A stretch of 64,000 bases of DNA from Chitinophaga polysaccharea. GTDB taxonomy: Bacteria; Bacteroidota; Bacteroidia; Chitinophagales; Chitinophagaceae. The stretch covers positions 1,364,001 through 1,428,000 of the forward strand of contig NZ_CABFVU010000001.1 in the NCBI RefSeq assembly GCF_902150045.1, read 5' to 3'. Below are positions 54,271-62,917 of this stretch, piece by piece (the stretch's first letter is position 1; each line of letters opens with the position of its first letter). Both the position numbers and the translations under genes were made by a program. The notes below the pieces were generated by a model, which saw only the letters and a list, made by a program, of their open reading frames with translations, was not told where the DNA came from and did not search any database.

Positions 54271-56022
54271 TTATTTCTTGTTCTGGCCCTGCTTAGCAGC
54301 TGGCTTAGCGGCTGGTTTTTCGCGGGCGGCCATGTTTTCGGTGATCTGCTTAACAGAAATGTTATTAGGATCGATAGCAGTCAGTTTATCTGCATAAACC
54401 TTAACATTGGCTTTATCCTCCTTAAAGTAGTAGTATAACAGCTCATAAGTGTAAGCATTGATCAGGGTGCTCCTGTTTTTGGCAGGATCTCCTTCAGACA
54501 TTTCTATGTATTTGTCATAGAAAGGCTTTGCAACACCAGCCTGTGCCTGTTGATCTTTCGCAAAATTGCTCTGACCTCTCCAGTAGTAACCAGTTCCCAG
54601 ATCTGGTTTTACTTCGATTACCTTCTGGAAAGCGGAATCTGCTTTGGCGAGGAGAACAGTGTCAATTGGTTTTGCGGTTACAGCGCCATAGTAGTAGTTA
54701 ATACCTACGTTAAAGTAGTCGATTGCCTGTAATTGTTCCTTATTTGCAACGCTAAGTGCATTCGCTTTTTCATACCATTCTGCAGCAGCAGTATATTTTT
54801 TAGCTGCTTTCAGCTGATCGGCGATCTGGAGGAATGTTTCAGGATCTTTTGCAGTGATTGAGTTAGCATATTTTTCCAGGTAACCCAGCGCTTTGTTGGT
54901 GTAACCTTCCTGGGTAGCAGAATCAGAAGATTTCAGCTTCATGTAGATGGCTGACAACAGTTTGTAATCTGCAGAATCCAGTTTGCTTTCTCCAACCTGC
55001 TGCGCATAAGCATCCATTGTTTTCTGCGCATTCAGGGAATCACCTTTCTGGAGGTAAGAGTCACCGATCAGCAGTACCAACTGGTTCTTATAGGCATCGC
55101 TGGCGCCTGCCAATGCTGCCTGACCTTTGCTGATAGCGCCGTCATAATCTTTCTTGAAGAAAGAGATAGAAGCTGCCAGCAGCTCATTCTTGGTTTTATC
55201 AGCAGGATCGGCTACCGCCATGTATTTTTCCAGGTATTGTGCTGCATTTTCCCAGGAAAGCTGATCTTTCTTAGGAGTAGTATAGAACAGGAACAGTTCA
55301 TACAAAGCCGGGCCATATTTAGGGTCCATGTTGGTAGCTTTGGTATAATCGGCCACTGCTTCAGCTTTCAGCCTGGCGTTATAGTTCACCAAACCCTGCT
55401 TCATTACTGCTTCAGCGTTGTTAGGATCAAGCTCCAGTGCTTTCTCATAAGTAGTGATGGCTTTACCACCGTTTTCACCACCCAGGAAGCGGTAAGCATC
55501 TCCCAGTTCAATATAGTCGGCTGCAGTTGGCGTGTATTGTTCTTTTTTCTTACGGCCCTCATTGTTCAGGAGTTTTTCCATTACAGTGAGTGCATATGCA
55601 CGGTCGCCACCTTTGATTTCGGTGTTGGCATCGGCAATAGCACGCGCAACATCTCCGTCGCGGCCCTGTGTGGCAGTGCTGGCACCTTCAAATTTGGCTT
55701 TAGCGGCAGCAGCATCTCCCTTCAGCAGGTCAATACGCCCCATACCAACCTGCAGTAAAGCAGAGGTAGGAACCGCCTGTAAACCCTTCTGGAAAGTGGC
55801 TGTTGCACCGGCAACATCTTCCATACCAAGTTGGGCTATACCGAGGTAATAATACGCTTTGTCTTCCGTAGGCTTTGCCGCAATCACTTTCTCTAAATTC
55901 TGCTTGGCAGACAGGTACTTACCGTAATACAGGTCTTTCAGTCCGTCTTCCACAGATTGGGCCATCACACCGCTTGAGGCGGCGCAAAGCAATGCTACGA
56001 TTAAACTTTTCCGTTTGTTCAT
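54271..56022 (-). CDS. Exported tetratricopeptide repeat protein
   Basis: 583 aa with a signal peptide (residues 1-21, ending VMA-Q). Most of the rest is TPR-type helical pairs, for example DKAYYYLGIAQLGMEDVAGA, ITTYEKALELDPNNAEA and PDLGTGYYWRGQSNFAKD. The last residues are a Lys/Ala/Pro-rich tail (PAAKPAAKQGQNKK). It is likely a periplasmic scaffold. It lies 36 bp after a PstS-like lipoprotein gene and a small membrane protein gene and probably shares their transcript. From memory of other Bacteroidota, similar TPR and PstS-like genes follow exbB/exbD/tonB; those are not in this window. Confidence 0.85.
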   Translation of the reverse strand: MNKRKSLIVALLCAASSGVMAQSVEDGLKDLYYGKYLSAKQNLEKVIAAKPTEDKAYYYLGIAQLGMEDVAGATATFQKGLQAVPTSALLQVGMGRIDLLKGDAAAAKAKFEGASTATQGRDGDVARAIADANTEIKGGDRAYALTVMEKLLNNEGRKKKEQYTPTAADYIELGDAYRFLGGENGGKAITTYEKALELDPNNAEAVMKQGLVNYNARLKAEAVADYTKATNMDPKYGPALYELFLFYTTPKKDQLSWENAAQYLEKYMAVADPADKTKNELLAASISFFKKDYDGAISKGQAALAGASDAYKNQLVLLIGDSYLQKGDSLNAQKTMDAYAQQVGESKLDSADYKLLSAIYMKLKSSDSATQEGYTNKALGYLEKYANSITAKDPETFLQIADQLKAAKKYTAAAEWYEKANALSVANKEQLQAIDYFNVGINYYYGAVTAKPIDTVLLAKADSAFQKVIEVKPDLGTGYYWRGQSNFAKDQQAQAGVAKPFYDKYIEMSEGDPAKNRSTLINAYTYELLYYYFKEDKANVKVYADKLTAIDPNNISVKQITENMAAREKPAAKPAAKQGQNKK

Positions 56023-56058
56023 GCAATCTGGTTTTTTAGTTTTAGTTGTGTTTTTCTT

Positions 56059-56973
56059 CTACTTTAGGTTGGCTTCCCTGAATACTACATTCAATCTCGC
56101 CGGGAATAACCGGAACTGCTTCATTACAAGCTGTCCTTCATAACTACCGAGAAAGGTTGCAAATCCACTGCCAAGACCATGATATGGTTCTTTCAGGCAA
56201 TAGAAGAAGCCGCGTTTTAACGGATAGGTGCCAATACCAATATAGGCCTGGTATGGCTTAACAAATTCCGAACCATTATCTGCCCTCAGTCTTACTACAG
56301 ATACTTCACGTGTAAAAGCCATTGACAATGAATCGTTAGGATCAGAGATCCAGCTAACACCTATTACACCAATCGCGTCCTTGTTTTTTGTTACATAATC
56401 CACCACTTCCGGGTTTGTTTTCGCAGCCATTGTATTGGTTGGCAAAGGCTTACCCTTATTAATGGAATCCATGATATACCGCACAGTGCTTGAGTTGGCA
56501 TTATCAAACACCAGCTGCCATTTCCTTTCATCGTTGGTGCCATCCATGATCCCTCTCACCTGTTCCATGTTCAGCACAGAATCAGGATTATCTTTATTTA
56601 CTACCAGCGCAAGTGCGTCCCAGGCAAGTAAAAGGCTGTTAGGCGTAATTTTAATCTGCTTGAAGTAGTCGCGTTCCTGCTGGTTGAAATCGCGGGTAAC
56701 GATTATCAAACGGGCACTATCATTTAAAAGATCTTTAAAGCAATCAGCCTCCGGTTTATAGGTAGGGATGATATGTGCTTTCGGGTACAGTGATTCAAAA
56801 ACCTTTATCTCTGAATCAATCAGCGGCTTGTATGTTTCATCCACACTGATATGGATGGTGCCTTCTGTTGCCGTATCCAGTTTTTTCGCATTGGGATTTG
56901 GCCCGCACGAGGCCATCACCAATATAATAGCTGCTAAATATACAGCATTCATTCTTTTTAAACTGAAAAACAT
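56059..56973 (-). CDS. PstS-like substrate-binding lipoprotein
   Basis: 304-aa lipoprotein (lipobox VMASC, Cys23) with a periplasmic binding protein fold. Segments resembling phosphate-binding PstS proteins are GTIHISVDETYKPLI, ARLIIVTRDFNQQE, WDALALVVNKDNP and NKDAIGVIGVSWI. No PstC/A/B permease or PhoU gene is nearby, so a classical phosphate importer is unlikely. A start at the inner Met8 is also possible. It sits between a small membrane protein gene and a TPR gene on the same strand, 11 and 36 bp apart. Confidence 0.82.
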   Translation of the reverse strand: MFFSLKRMNAVYLAAIILVMASCGPNPNAKKLDTATEGTIHISVDETYKPLIDSEIKVFESLYPKAHIIPTYKPEADCFKDLLNDSARLIIVTRDFNQQERDYFKQIKITPNSLLLAWDALALVVNKDNPDSVLNMEQVRGIMDGTNDERKWQLVFDNANSSTVRYIMDSINKGKPLPTNTMAAKTNPEVVDYVTKNKDAIGVIGVSWISDPNDSLSMAFTREVSVVRLRADNGSEFVKPYQAYIGIGTYPLKRGFFYCLKEPYHGLGSGFATFLGSYEGQLVMKQFRLFPARLNVVFREANLK

Positions 56974-56984
56974 ATCACACCTCT

Positions 56985-57227
56985 TTAGTTCCTGTTAAAA
57001 AAAAGTTTTCTCACTCCGTTATAAACCCTAAAGAGGCCGTAGACTATTAAAACCGCGCCAACAATACTCATCATCTGCGGGGATAATCTGAATTCTCCCA
57101 GTCCCAGCTTTTCCGCAAAAATTGCGAACAAGCCAAAGAGTATAAAGAATATTCCCCTGATCAGCTCACCCATTGGCCGATACCTGTTTTCCTGCCGTCT
57201 GCTTGTTTGTTCTTCGTGTGTTTCCAT
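56985..57227 (-). CDS. Small two-helix membrane protein
   Basis: 80-aa protein with a polar N-terminus rich in Glu, Gln and Arg and two hydrophobic helices, about 22-40 (ELIRGIFFILFGLFAIF) and 51-70 (MMSIVGAVLIVYGLFRVY). It ends in a basic tail. I do not recognise the family. It is the first gene of the presumed operon with the PstS-like lipoprotein and TPR protein, 11 bp before the former. Confidence 0.65.
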   Translation of the reverse strand: METHEEQTSRRQENRYRPMGELIRGIFFILFGLFAIFAEKLGLGEFRLSPQMMSIVGAVLIVYGLFRVYNGVRKLFFNRN

Positions 57228-57538
57228 GTTGCGAATTACAATTATACAAAAAATAATTTTTTAATCGGGTATAGAGAATTTTAGAAGAATGTTAAAAAAC
57301 TGCCTTAAAACCGCACTCTTTTACTTGTCCAGCCGCAATCTGAGGCATTTTTTCAACATGTTGTAATTTCTTGATTTAAAATATAATCATTTACTGATTA
57401 TTACAGTTTGCGGTAAATACTTCTCTATAACTTGAAAATCTCTGTTTTTTTCCCCTGTTACCGTTAAAAGATGCAAATAGACGCAGATTTCCATAATATC
57501 TTGTAGGTTTGCGGCCTGATATTCAAATATTCATCCGC
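57228..57538. other. Divergent intergenic region
   Basis: 311 bp, AT-rich, with no supported gene. A -7 box for the rightward phosphatase gene lies at 57504-57511. For the leftward operon only a near match (TATTTTTTG, one base too long) was seen at about 57258. Nothing else recognisable. Confidence 0.6.
57504..57511 (+). promoter_or_regulatory. -7 box before the phosphatase gene
   Basis: TAGGTTTG matches TAnnTTTG and lies 27 bp before the ATG at 57539. The -33 box is not evident. Confidence 0.45.
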
Positions 57539-57976
57539 ATGAAGATACTGATGGTTTGCCTGGGCAATATTTGTCGCTCTCCGCTGGCAGAGGGGATCAT
57601 GAGGCACCTCGCAGCAGCAAGGGGACTGGAATGGGAAATTGACTCCGCCGGCACCGGTAACTGGCACGTGGGCCATCCACCGGATCACCGCTCCGTAAAG
57701 GAAGCCAGGAAAAATGGCGTAGACATCACCGGGTTACGGGGCAGGCAGTTCCGGACCGCCGACTTTGATACCTTTGACCGCATCTATGTTATGGACAGGA
57801 ATAATTATGCTGATGTATTGCGGCAGGCCCGTAACAACGCCGATAAAGCAAAAGTAGCCTTCCTGTTACCGGATCAGCAGGATGTTCCTGATCCCTGGTT
57901 TGATGATGCACTGTTTGCTCCTGTTTATAAAATGATATATGAGGCCTGCGAAAACATCGCAGACCAGCAACCATAA
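57539..57976 (+). CDS. Low molecular weight protein-tyrosine phosphatase
   Basis: 145 aa from ATG 57539 (MKILMVCLGNICRSP); the frame is open to 57509 but the P-loop must be near the front. The catalytic loop is VCLGNICRSPLAEG (C-X5-R-S) and the general acid is in DVPDPWFDD (DPW). This is the classical family, soluble in the cytoplasm, which dephosphorylates tyrosines often linked to exopolysaccharide control. No tyrosine kinase gene is nearby. hisS follows 21 bp later on the same strand. Confidence 0.94.
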   Translation: MKILMVCLGNICRSPLAEGIMRHLAAARGLEWEIDSAGTGNWHVGHPPDHRSVKEARKNGVDITGLRGRQFRTADFDTFDRIYVMDRNNYADVLRQARNNADKAKVAFLLPDQQDVPDPWFDDALFAPVYKMIYEACENIADQQP

Positions 57977-57997
57977 AACTTTTAATATTTTTTTGAG

Positions 57998-59347
57998 ATG
58001 ATAAAGCCCGGTATTCCTAAAGGCACCCGTGATTTTGGCCCCGTAGTAGTAAGAAAACGTAACTATATTTTCCAGACCATCCGCGAAACTTTCGAAGTAT
58101 TCGGCTTTCAGCCGCTGGAAACACCCGCGATGGAAAATTTGTCCACCCTCACCGGGAAATACGGGGAGGAAGGGGATAAACTGATGTTCAAAGTACTGAA
58201 CAACGGAGAGATTTTTGACGAAGCCCGGCAAGCCAACGACAACAGGGAACTGGTGGCCGCTATCACCGAAAAAGCCCTGCGCTACGATCTCACCATTCCC
58301 TTTGCACGTTATGTGGTAATGAATCAGCACGAACTGGCCCTTCCCTTCAAACGCTACCAGATACAACCGGTATGGCGGGCAGACCGGCCACAGAAAGGCC
58401 GCTACCGCGAATTCTACCAGTGCGACGCTGATGTGGTAGGCAGCAACTCCTTACTGAATGAAGTAGAATTACTGCTGATCTACGATACTGTACTTACTAA
58501 ATTAGGTATGCAGGGATATGAGCTCCGCATCAATAACCGTAAAATATTATTTGGCCTCGCTGAGGTGATCGGCAAAACTGAATTGCTCACCGATATTACC
58601 ATCTCCATAGATAAACTGGATAAAATAGGGGCAGACGGCGTAAGAAAAGAATTACAGGAACGGGGGTTAAGCAGTACTGATATTGATACCATCGAAAAGT
58701 TCCTGGCCATCGACGGAAGCAGCGAAGAAAAACTGGCGCAGCTGACAACACTCCTGCAATCTTCCGCTACTGCATTGAAAGGTATTGAAGAACTGTCATT
58801 TGTGCTCAATTCCGGCTATGCCACTTTCAATACCGCCCCTATCATTGATGTAACACTGGCACGCGGCCTCAATTACTACACCGGTATGATCGTGGAAGTA
58901 AAAGCACCGCCTGCCGTGAAAATGGGCAGCATTGGCGGCGGCGGCCGATACGATGATCTGACGGGCCTTTTCGGGCTTCCTGGTATTTCCGGTGTTGGCA
59001 TCTCCTTTGGTGTTGACCGTATTTACGATGTACTGGAAGAACTGAAATTATTCCCGCAAACCGCGCAGCAATCTACCAAAATATTATTCCTGAATCTGGG
59101 GGAAGCCAGCGCCCGCGCAGCTTTCAACTACATGATGCAATTGCGCCGGCAGGGAGTTGCAGCCGAATTATTTCATGAACCGGCCAAGATGGATAAACAG
59201 ATGAAATATGCTGACAAAAGAGCCATTCCCTATGTGATCATCCTCGGTGAATCTGAACTGCAGGAAAACCTGGTAAGCGTTAAAAACCTTACCACCGGCC
59301 AGCAGGAGAAAGTTAGCGGCGCAGAACTCATTAGCTATGCATTCTGA
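57998..59347 (+). CDS. hisS: Histidyl-tRNA synthetase
   Basis: Class II aminoacyl-tRNA synthetase, 449 aa. Motif 1 region GFQPLETPAMENL, motif 2 FKRYQIQPVWRADRPQKGRYREF (given here in part: QPVWRADRPQKGRYREF), histidine motifs ARGLNYYTG and GGGGRYDDLTGLFG, and motif 3 GISFGVDRIYDVL are all present. The C-terminal anticodon-binding domain ends in SGAELISYAF. A long terminator begins just after the stop. Confidence 0.97.
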   Translation: MIKPGIPKGTRDFGPVVVRKRNYIFQTIRETFEVFGFQPLETPAMENLSTLTGKYGEEGDKLMFKVLNNGEIFDEARQANDNRELVAAITEKALRYDLTIPFARYVVMNQHELALPFKRYQIQPVWRADRPQKGRYREFYQCDADVVGSNSLLNEVELLLIYDTVLTKLGMQGYELRINNRKILFGLAEVIGKTELLTDITISIDKLDKIGADGVRKELQERGLSSTDIDTIEKFLAIDGSSEEKLAQLTTLLQSSATALKGIEELSFVLNSGYATFNTAPIIDVTLARGLNYYTGMIVEVKAPPAVKMGSIGGGGRYDDLTGLFGLPGISGVGISFGVDRIYDVLEELKLFPQTAQQSTKILFLNLGEASARAAFNYMMQLRRQGVAAELFHEPAKMDKQMKYADKRAIPYVIILGESELQENLVSVKNLTTGQQEKVSGAELISYAF

Positions 59348-59348
59348 T

Positions 59349-59410
59349 AACTGTTTAAAAAAAGAAGGCCGTTTGTATGATACAAACGGCCTTCTTTTTT
59401 TAAAACAGTT
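59349..59410. terminator. Long two-way terminator between hisS and dsbD
   Basis: Arms 59349-59377 and 59381-59410 match over 29 bases with a single extra base, and the loop is only TGA. It starts 2 nt after the hisS stop and ends 2 nt before the dsbD stop, so it fills the whole gap between the convergent genes. Confidence 0.95.
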
Positions 59411-59412
59411 AT

Positions 59413-61443
59413 CTATTTCGCATGACGTTTTGCAAATTCCGCTTTTGCGTCTTCGAGATATTTTACGAAAGCATCTACGTCTTCCTTCGGATCATAACCA
59501 TAGCCCTTCTTTGCCAGCGGCTTACCTTCCAGGTCTACCGGGATGTAGTAGGGCTGTGAGTTACGGTTGAAGTTAGTTACCTCGATATCCTGGTTCCGCT
59601 GCCCCACGTTATTCACCTTTTCACCGGTTGCTTTAGACACATACTTCTCTTCATCCGGCAGAGAGGTTTTCTCATCGGTATACAGGGAAGCCACCACGAA
59701 ATCGTTGCGCAGGATTTTCATTACCGCAGGTGCAGACAATACCGATTTCTCAAACTTGCGGCAGTTCACACAGGTATGACCAGTAAAGTCGAGCATCAAC
59801 GGCTTATTAGCCACCTTAGCGGCTTCCAGCGCTTCTTCATAATTGAAGAACAGGTTTTCGACACCAGGAATTTCCGAATGCAGGATATCTACCAGTTTCT
59901 TTGGTTTCACCACATTCACATTATTGCCGCCGGCGCCGCTTCCGGCACCACTTTCCAGGGATGCCTGGATATCGACCAGTGATTTATTGAGATTAAAATC
60001 CTGTGAGCCTTCATGCGGCAGGAATCCGCTGATCCCTTTCAGCGGCGCGCCCCACATACCAGGCACCATGTAAATGGTGAAGGTGAAGGCTGCAATGGCA
60101 AAACAAAGACGGGTAACGGTGAGGAAAGGAACATCACTGTCGTGGCTCAGCTTCAGCTTACCCACCAGGTACAGCGTGAGCAGCGCAAAAATGGCAATCC
60201 ACAGCGCAAGGAATATTTCCCTGTCGAGCAGGTTCCAGTGATAAGCCATATCCACATTCGACAGGAATTTCAGCGCCAGTGCCAGTTCCAGGAAGCCCAA
60301 TGTTACCTTCACGGCATTGAGCCAGCCTCCGGATTTACCGATCTTATTCAGCAAACTGGGGAACAGCGCAAATAAAGAAAATGGTATAGCCAGTGCCAGT
60401 GAGAAACCAAACATTCCTATCAGCGGCCCGGAGTTACCTCCTTTGGCAGCCAGTACCAGCAGGTTGCCTAAAATAGGACCCGTGCAGGAGAACGACACAA
60501 TGGCCAGTGTAAGCGCCATGAAGAAAATACCTAACATGCTGCCCATGCCCGCTTTGGAGTCCGACACATTAGCCCAGGAACTGGGCAGGCTTATTTCAAA
60601 AGCCCCCAGGAACGAGAATCCAAACAACAGGAAGATCACAAAGAAGATCATATTGGCAACACCATTGCTGGCCAGTGAGTTCAGGGCACTTGCCCCGAAA
60701 ATTTTGGTGATCAGGAAGCCCAGCAGTGTATAAATGACAATAATAGACAGGGAATAAGTAAATGCATTTTTAATCCCCTGTGCCCTGGTTTCACTACGCT
60801 TGGTAAAGAAGCTCACTGTAATAGGGATCATAGAGAATACGCAGGGCGTGATCAGTGCAATAAACCCGCCGCCAAAACTGGCCAGGAAGATCCACCACAA
60901 AGATTTATTGGAAGCATCATCATCGGCTATATCATCGTTTGCGGCCGGGGCGCCTGTAGTATCAGCAGCTGCTTTGGCAGTGGCCGGGGCTTCTACCGGT
61001 ACACTGAAAGTAGTTTCTTCCGGTACCGCATCCTCTCCTTTCAATACCATGTAGGTAATGGTGCCGGAAAGTTTTGAAACGGGGCCGGTGGCTTTTACCG
61101 CCGCTACCAGTTCCACTTCGTTCTCAAAATATCTGATCTCGAGATTATCGAATAACGGTTCTTTACGGTTCTCCAGTTTGCCATTTTCCGTGATACCGGT
61201 AATAGTGGCTTTAATGCTGCTATCCAGCGCTACCCTGGTATTGGGATCATCGTTTCCCATGGTAGTGGAAAACAGGAGCCAACCTTTATCTATGGTGCCC
61301 TTCAGATGCAGCGCATATTCCTGGTCGTTTTTCTTTTCTGCAGAAAACTGCCATTTAACAGGCTTCGGGTCTGCGTCCTGCGCGTTTGCATGAAATGCAA
61401 AGAGGGCAAAGACAGGTATCAGAAATGAAAGCAAATGCTTCAT
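59413..61443 (-). CDS. dsbD: DsbD-type thiol:disulfide interchange protein with altered alpha domain
   Basis: Inner membrane protein passing electrons from cytoplasmic thioredoxin to the periplasm. Start at 61443 gives a signal peptide (MKHLLSFLIPVFALFAFHANA); the frame is open to 61500. Regions: N-terminal alpha-like domain (25-150), beta domain of eight helices with the two redox cysteines in ITPCVFSMIPITV and FSCTGPILGNLL, and a C-terminal thioredoxin-like gamma domain with CVNC in FTGHTCVNCRKFE. In the alpha domain the place of the usual cysteine pair reads YMVLKGEDAVPE, so both cysteines are missing. The 676-aa length fits DsbD. Upstream is a separate alpha-like protein that keeps the pair. 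Confidence 0.93.
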   Translation of the reverse strand: MKHLLSFLIPVFALFAFHANAQDADPKPVKWQFSAEKKNDQEYALHLKGTIDKGWLLFSTTMGNDDPNTRVALDSSIKATITGITENGKLENRKEPLFDNLEIRYFENEVELVAAVKATGPVSKLSGTITYMVLKGEDAVPEETTFSVPVEAPATAKAAADTTGAPAANDDIADDDASNKSLWWIFLASFGGGFIALITPCVFSMIPITVSFFTKRSETRAQGIKNAFTYSLSIIVIYTLLGFLITKIFGASALNSLASNGVANMIFFVIFLLFGFSFLGAFEISLPSSWANVSDSKAGMGSMLGIFFMALTLAIVSFSCTGPILGNLLVLAAKGGNSGPLIGMFGFSLALAIPFSLFALFPSLLNKIGKSGGWLNAVKVTLGFLELALALKFLSNVDMAYHWNLLDREIFLALWIAIFALLTLYLVGKLKLSHDSDVPFLTVTRLCFAIAAFTFTIYMVPGMWGAPLKGISGFLPHEGSQDFNLNKSLVDIQASLESGAGSGAGGNNVNVVKPKKLVDILHSEIPGVENLFFNYEEALEAAKVANKPLMLDFTGHTCVNCRKFEKSVLSAPAVMKILRNDFVVASLYTDEKTSLPDEEKYVSKATGEKVNNVGQRNQDIEVTNFNRNSQPYYIPVDLEGKPLAKKGYGYDPKEDVDAFVKYLEDAKAEFAKRHAK

Positions 61444-61485
61444 ATAGTCAATAGGCTTTAAATAATATAAATCTGAGAAAACAAG

Positions 61486-61513
61486 AAACGAGTTCCTCAA
61501 AAGGAACTCGTTT
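61486..61513 (-). terminator. Hairpin between dsbD-alpha-like gene and dsbD
   Basis: Perfect 12-bp stem, AAACGAGTTCCT (61486-61497) with AGGAACTCGTTT (61502-61513), loop CAAA. On the minus strand only a broken T-run follows (CTTGTTTTC), so termination may be partial, and dsbD may be read through at a lower level. Confidence 0.7.
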
Positions 61514-61545
61514 TGCGAGTATTGTTATCAGTTACCGGATTCAAT

Positions 61546-62001
61546 TTATTTTCCTCCAACACTTACTGCAAATTCCACTTCCTTAGGAGGCAAACACTGA
61601 TGATCGTCGCACACCATAAACTCTACTGAACCTTTTACTTTGGTAGCGGCTTTACCTTTTACCGTTACTTTTTGTATGAAGTCGACAGTGTTTTCGTAGA
61701 ACTTCAGTTCTGAGTTAAAGTTTTTGTCGAACGATTTATGCAATTTGCCTACTTCTTCCACTTTTCCTACAGAAGCGGCCAATGGGTTTTTTGCAAATTT
61801 AAACGAGGTTGGTACCGGGCCTTCCCCTGCTTCCTGTGCATACAGATGCCAGCCGGCATCAATAGTGGCAGTAGCGTGTACTTCGTAGGTAGTGGCATTC
61901 ACCTTCTTCGCTGTAAAGCTCCATTTTACCGGGTTCTCTATCTGCGCGCTTGCCAGGATAGGCAGGGCAAATAAAGCCAGTGCTGTTAATAATTTTTTCA
62001 T
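61546..62001 (-). CDS. Exported DsbD alpha-domain-like protein
   Basis: 151 aa with a signal peptide (MKKLLTALALFALPILASA). The mature part is a single immunoglobulin-like domain similar to the DsbD alpha domain: PVKWSFTAKKVN, ATIDAGWHLYAQEAGEGPVPT and a C-terminal VEFMVCDDHQCLPPKEVEF with C131 and C136 forming the redox pair. It aligns along its length with the N-terminal domain of the next gene product, which has lost these cysteines. It probably takes electrons from the DsbD beta/gamma parts and passes them to periplasmic clients; that is inferred. It lies 36 bp after purQ. Confidence 0.85.
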   Translation of the reverse strand: MKKLLTALALFALPILASAQIENPVKWSFTAKKVNATTYEVHATATIDAGWHLYAQEAGEGPVPTSFKFAKNPLAASVGKVEEVGKLHKSFDKNFNSELKFYENTVDFIQKVTVKGKAATKVKGSVEFMVCDDHQCLPPKEVEFAVSVGGK

Positions 62002-62037
62002 GCTTTTCTTTTTAATTGGTTGGTAGGTTTGATCTAT

Positions 62038-62730
62038 CTAATTATTATTAATAAGACTTTGTAAAATCAGCTGCCCATCTGTATTTCCCAGGGCGAGACT
62101 TGTAGCTCTTTCCGGGTGGGGCATCATACCAAAAACATTTCTTGCTTTGTTACAGATGCCGGCTATGTTACGGATGGCGCCGTTATGGTTAGCAGTTTCA
62201 ATAATGTTGCCAAACTCATCGCAGTACCGGAATAATACCTGGTTGTTCTTAAACAGCTCATCCAGGGTGGCGTCGTCTGCATAGTAACGGCCTTCTCCGT
62301 GTGCGATAGGGATCATTAACGGCCTGCCTGCTACATCTTTGGTAAGGGATGCAGTGGTGTTTTCACTTTTCAGGTATACATTTTTGCAGATGAACTGCTG
62401 GTGCTGGTTCTGTAATAATACGCCTGGCAGCAAACCTGCTTCGCATAACACCTGGAAACCGTTACAAACACCAATTACACGGCCACCTTTGTTGGCAAAT
62501 TCGATCACACTCTGCATCATAGGGCTGAACTTCGCAATAGCGCCGCAACGCAGGTAGTCGCCAAAGGAAAAACCACCGGGTAATACGATGCAATCTTCCG
62601 TACTGAATGCGCTCAGGTCTTTATCCTTATGCCACAGTTCTATAACTTCCTGCCCGAGGTCGTTACGCAGGGAATCAATCATATCATGATCACAATTAGA
62701 ACCGGGAAAGGTGACAACGCCAAATTTCAT
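62038..62730 (-). CDS. purQ: Phosphoribosylformylglycinamidine synthase subunit PurQ
   Basis: Glutamine amidotransferase subunit of FGAM synthase in purine synthesis. The 230-aa protein opens with FGVVTFPGSNCDHD and has the class I glutaminase nucleophile in GVCNGFQVLCEAGLLPG and the His/Glu pair in MMPHPERATSL. The oxyanion region is LPGGFSFGDYLRCGA. It works with PurL and PurS, not seen in this window. No purine riboswitch or obvious promoter box was found upstream. Confidence 0.96.
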   Translation of the reverse strand: MKFGVVTFPGSNCDHDMIDSLRNDLGQEVIELWHKDKDLSAFSTEDCIVLPGGFSFGDYLRCGAIAKFSPMMQSVIEFANKGGRVIGVCNGFQVLCEAGLLPGVLLQNQHQQFICKNVYLKSENTTASLTKDVAGRPLMIPIAHGEGRYYADDATLDELFKNNQVLFRYCDEFGNIIETANHNGAIRNIAGICNKARNVFGMMPHPERATSLALGNTDGQLILQSLINNN

Positions 62731-62917
62731 CTGAAAATGTTTTGTGTTTATATGTAAATAATGCTTTTAAAACGTTTTTTTCCTCGTTTTTGCCACCATT
62801 TTTACGAATGACAAAACTAATGGGAAAGGACAAAATTACTTCGCCGTTCGCAATTTTCCATTGCCGTTTGTCCTGATTTAACAAAATACTGGTAATCAGG
62901 CCCTTAAAATGAGGAAA

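Noticed and set aside
56059..56973. Classical phosphate ABC importer (pst) locus
   Set aside because: Only a PstS-like lipoprotein is present; no pstC, pstA, pstB or phoU gene occurs in the neighbourhood.
62696..62884. 62-codon minus-strand frame overlapping the purQ start
   Set aside because: Overlaps purQ in another frame, has low-complexity content and no supporting start signal.
62731..62917. Possible purine riboswitch upstream of purQ
   Set aside because: No three-stem purine aptamer core could be recognised; the stretch is AT-rich without clear structure.
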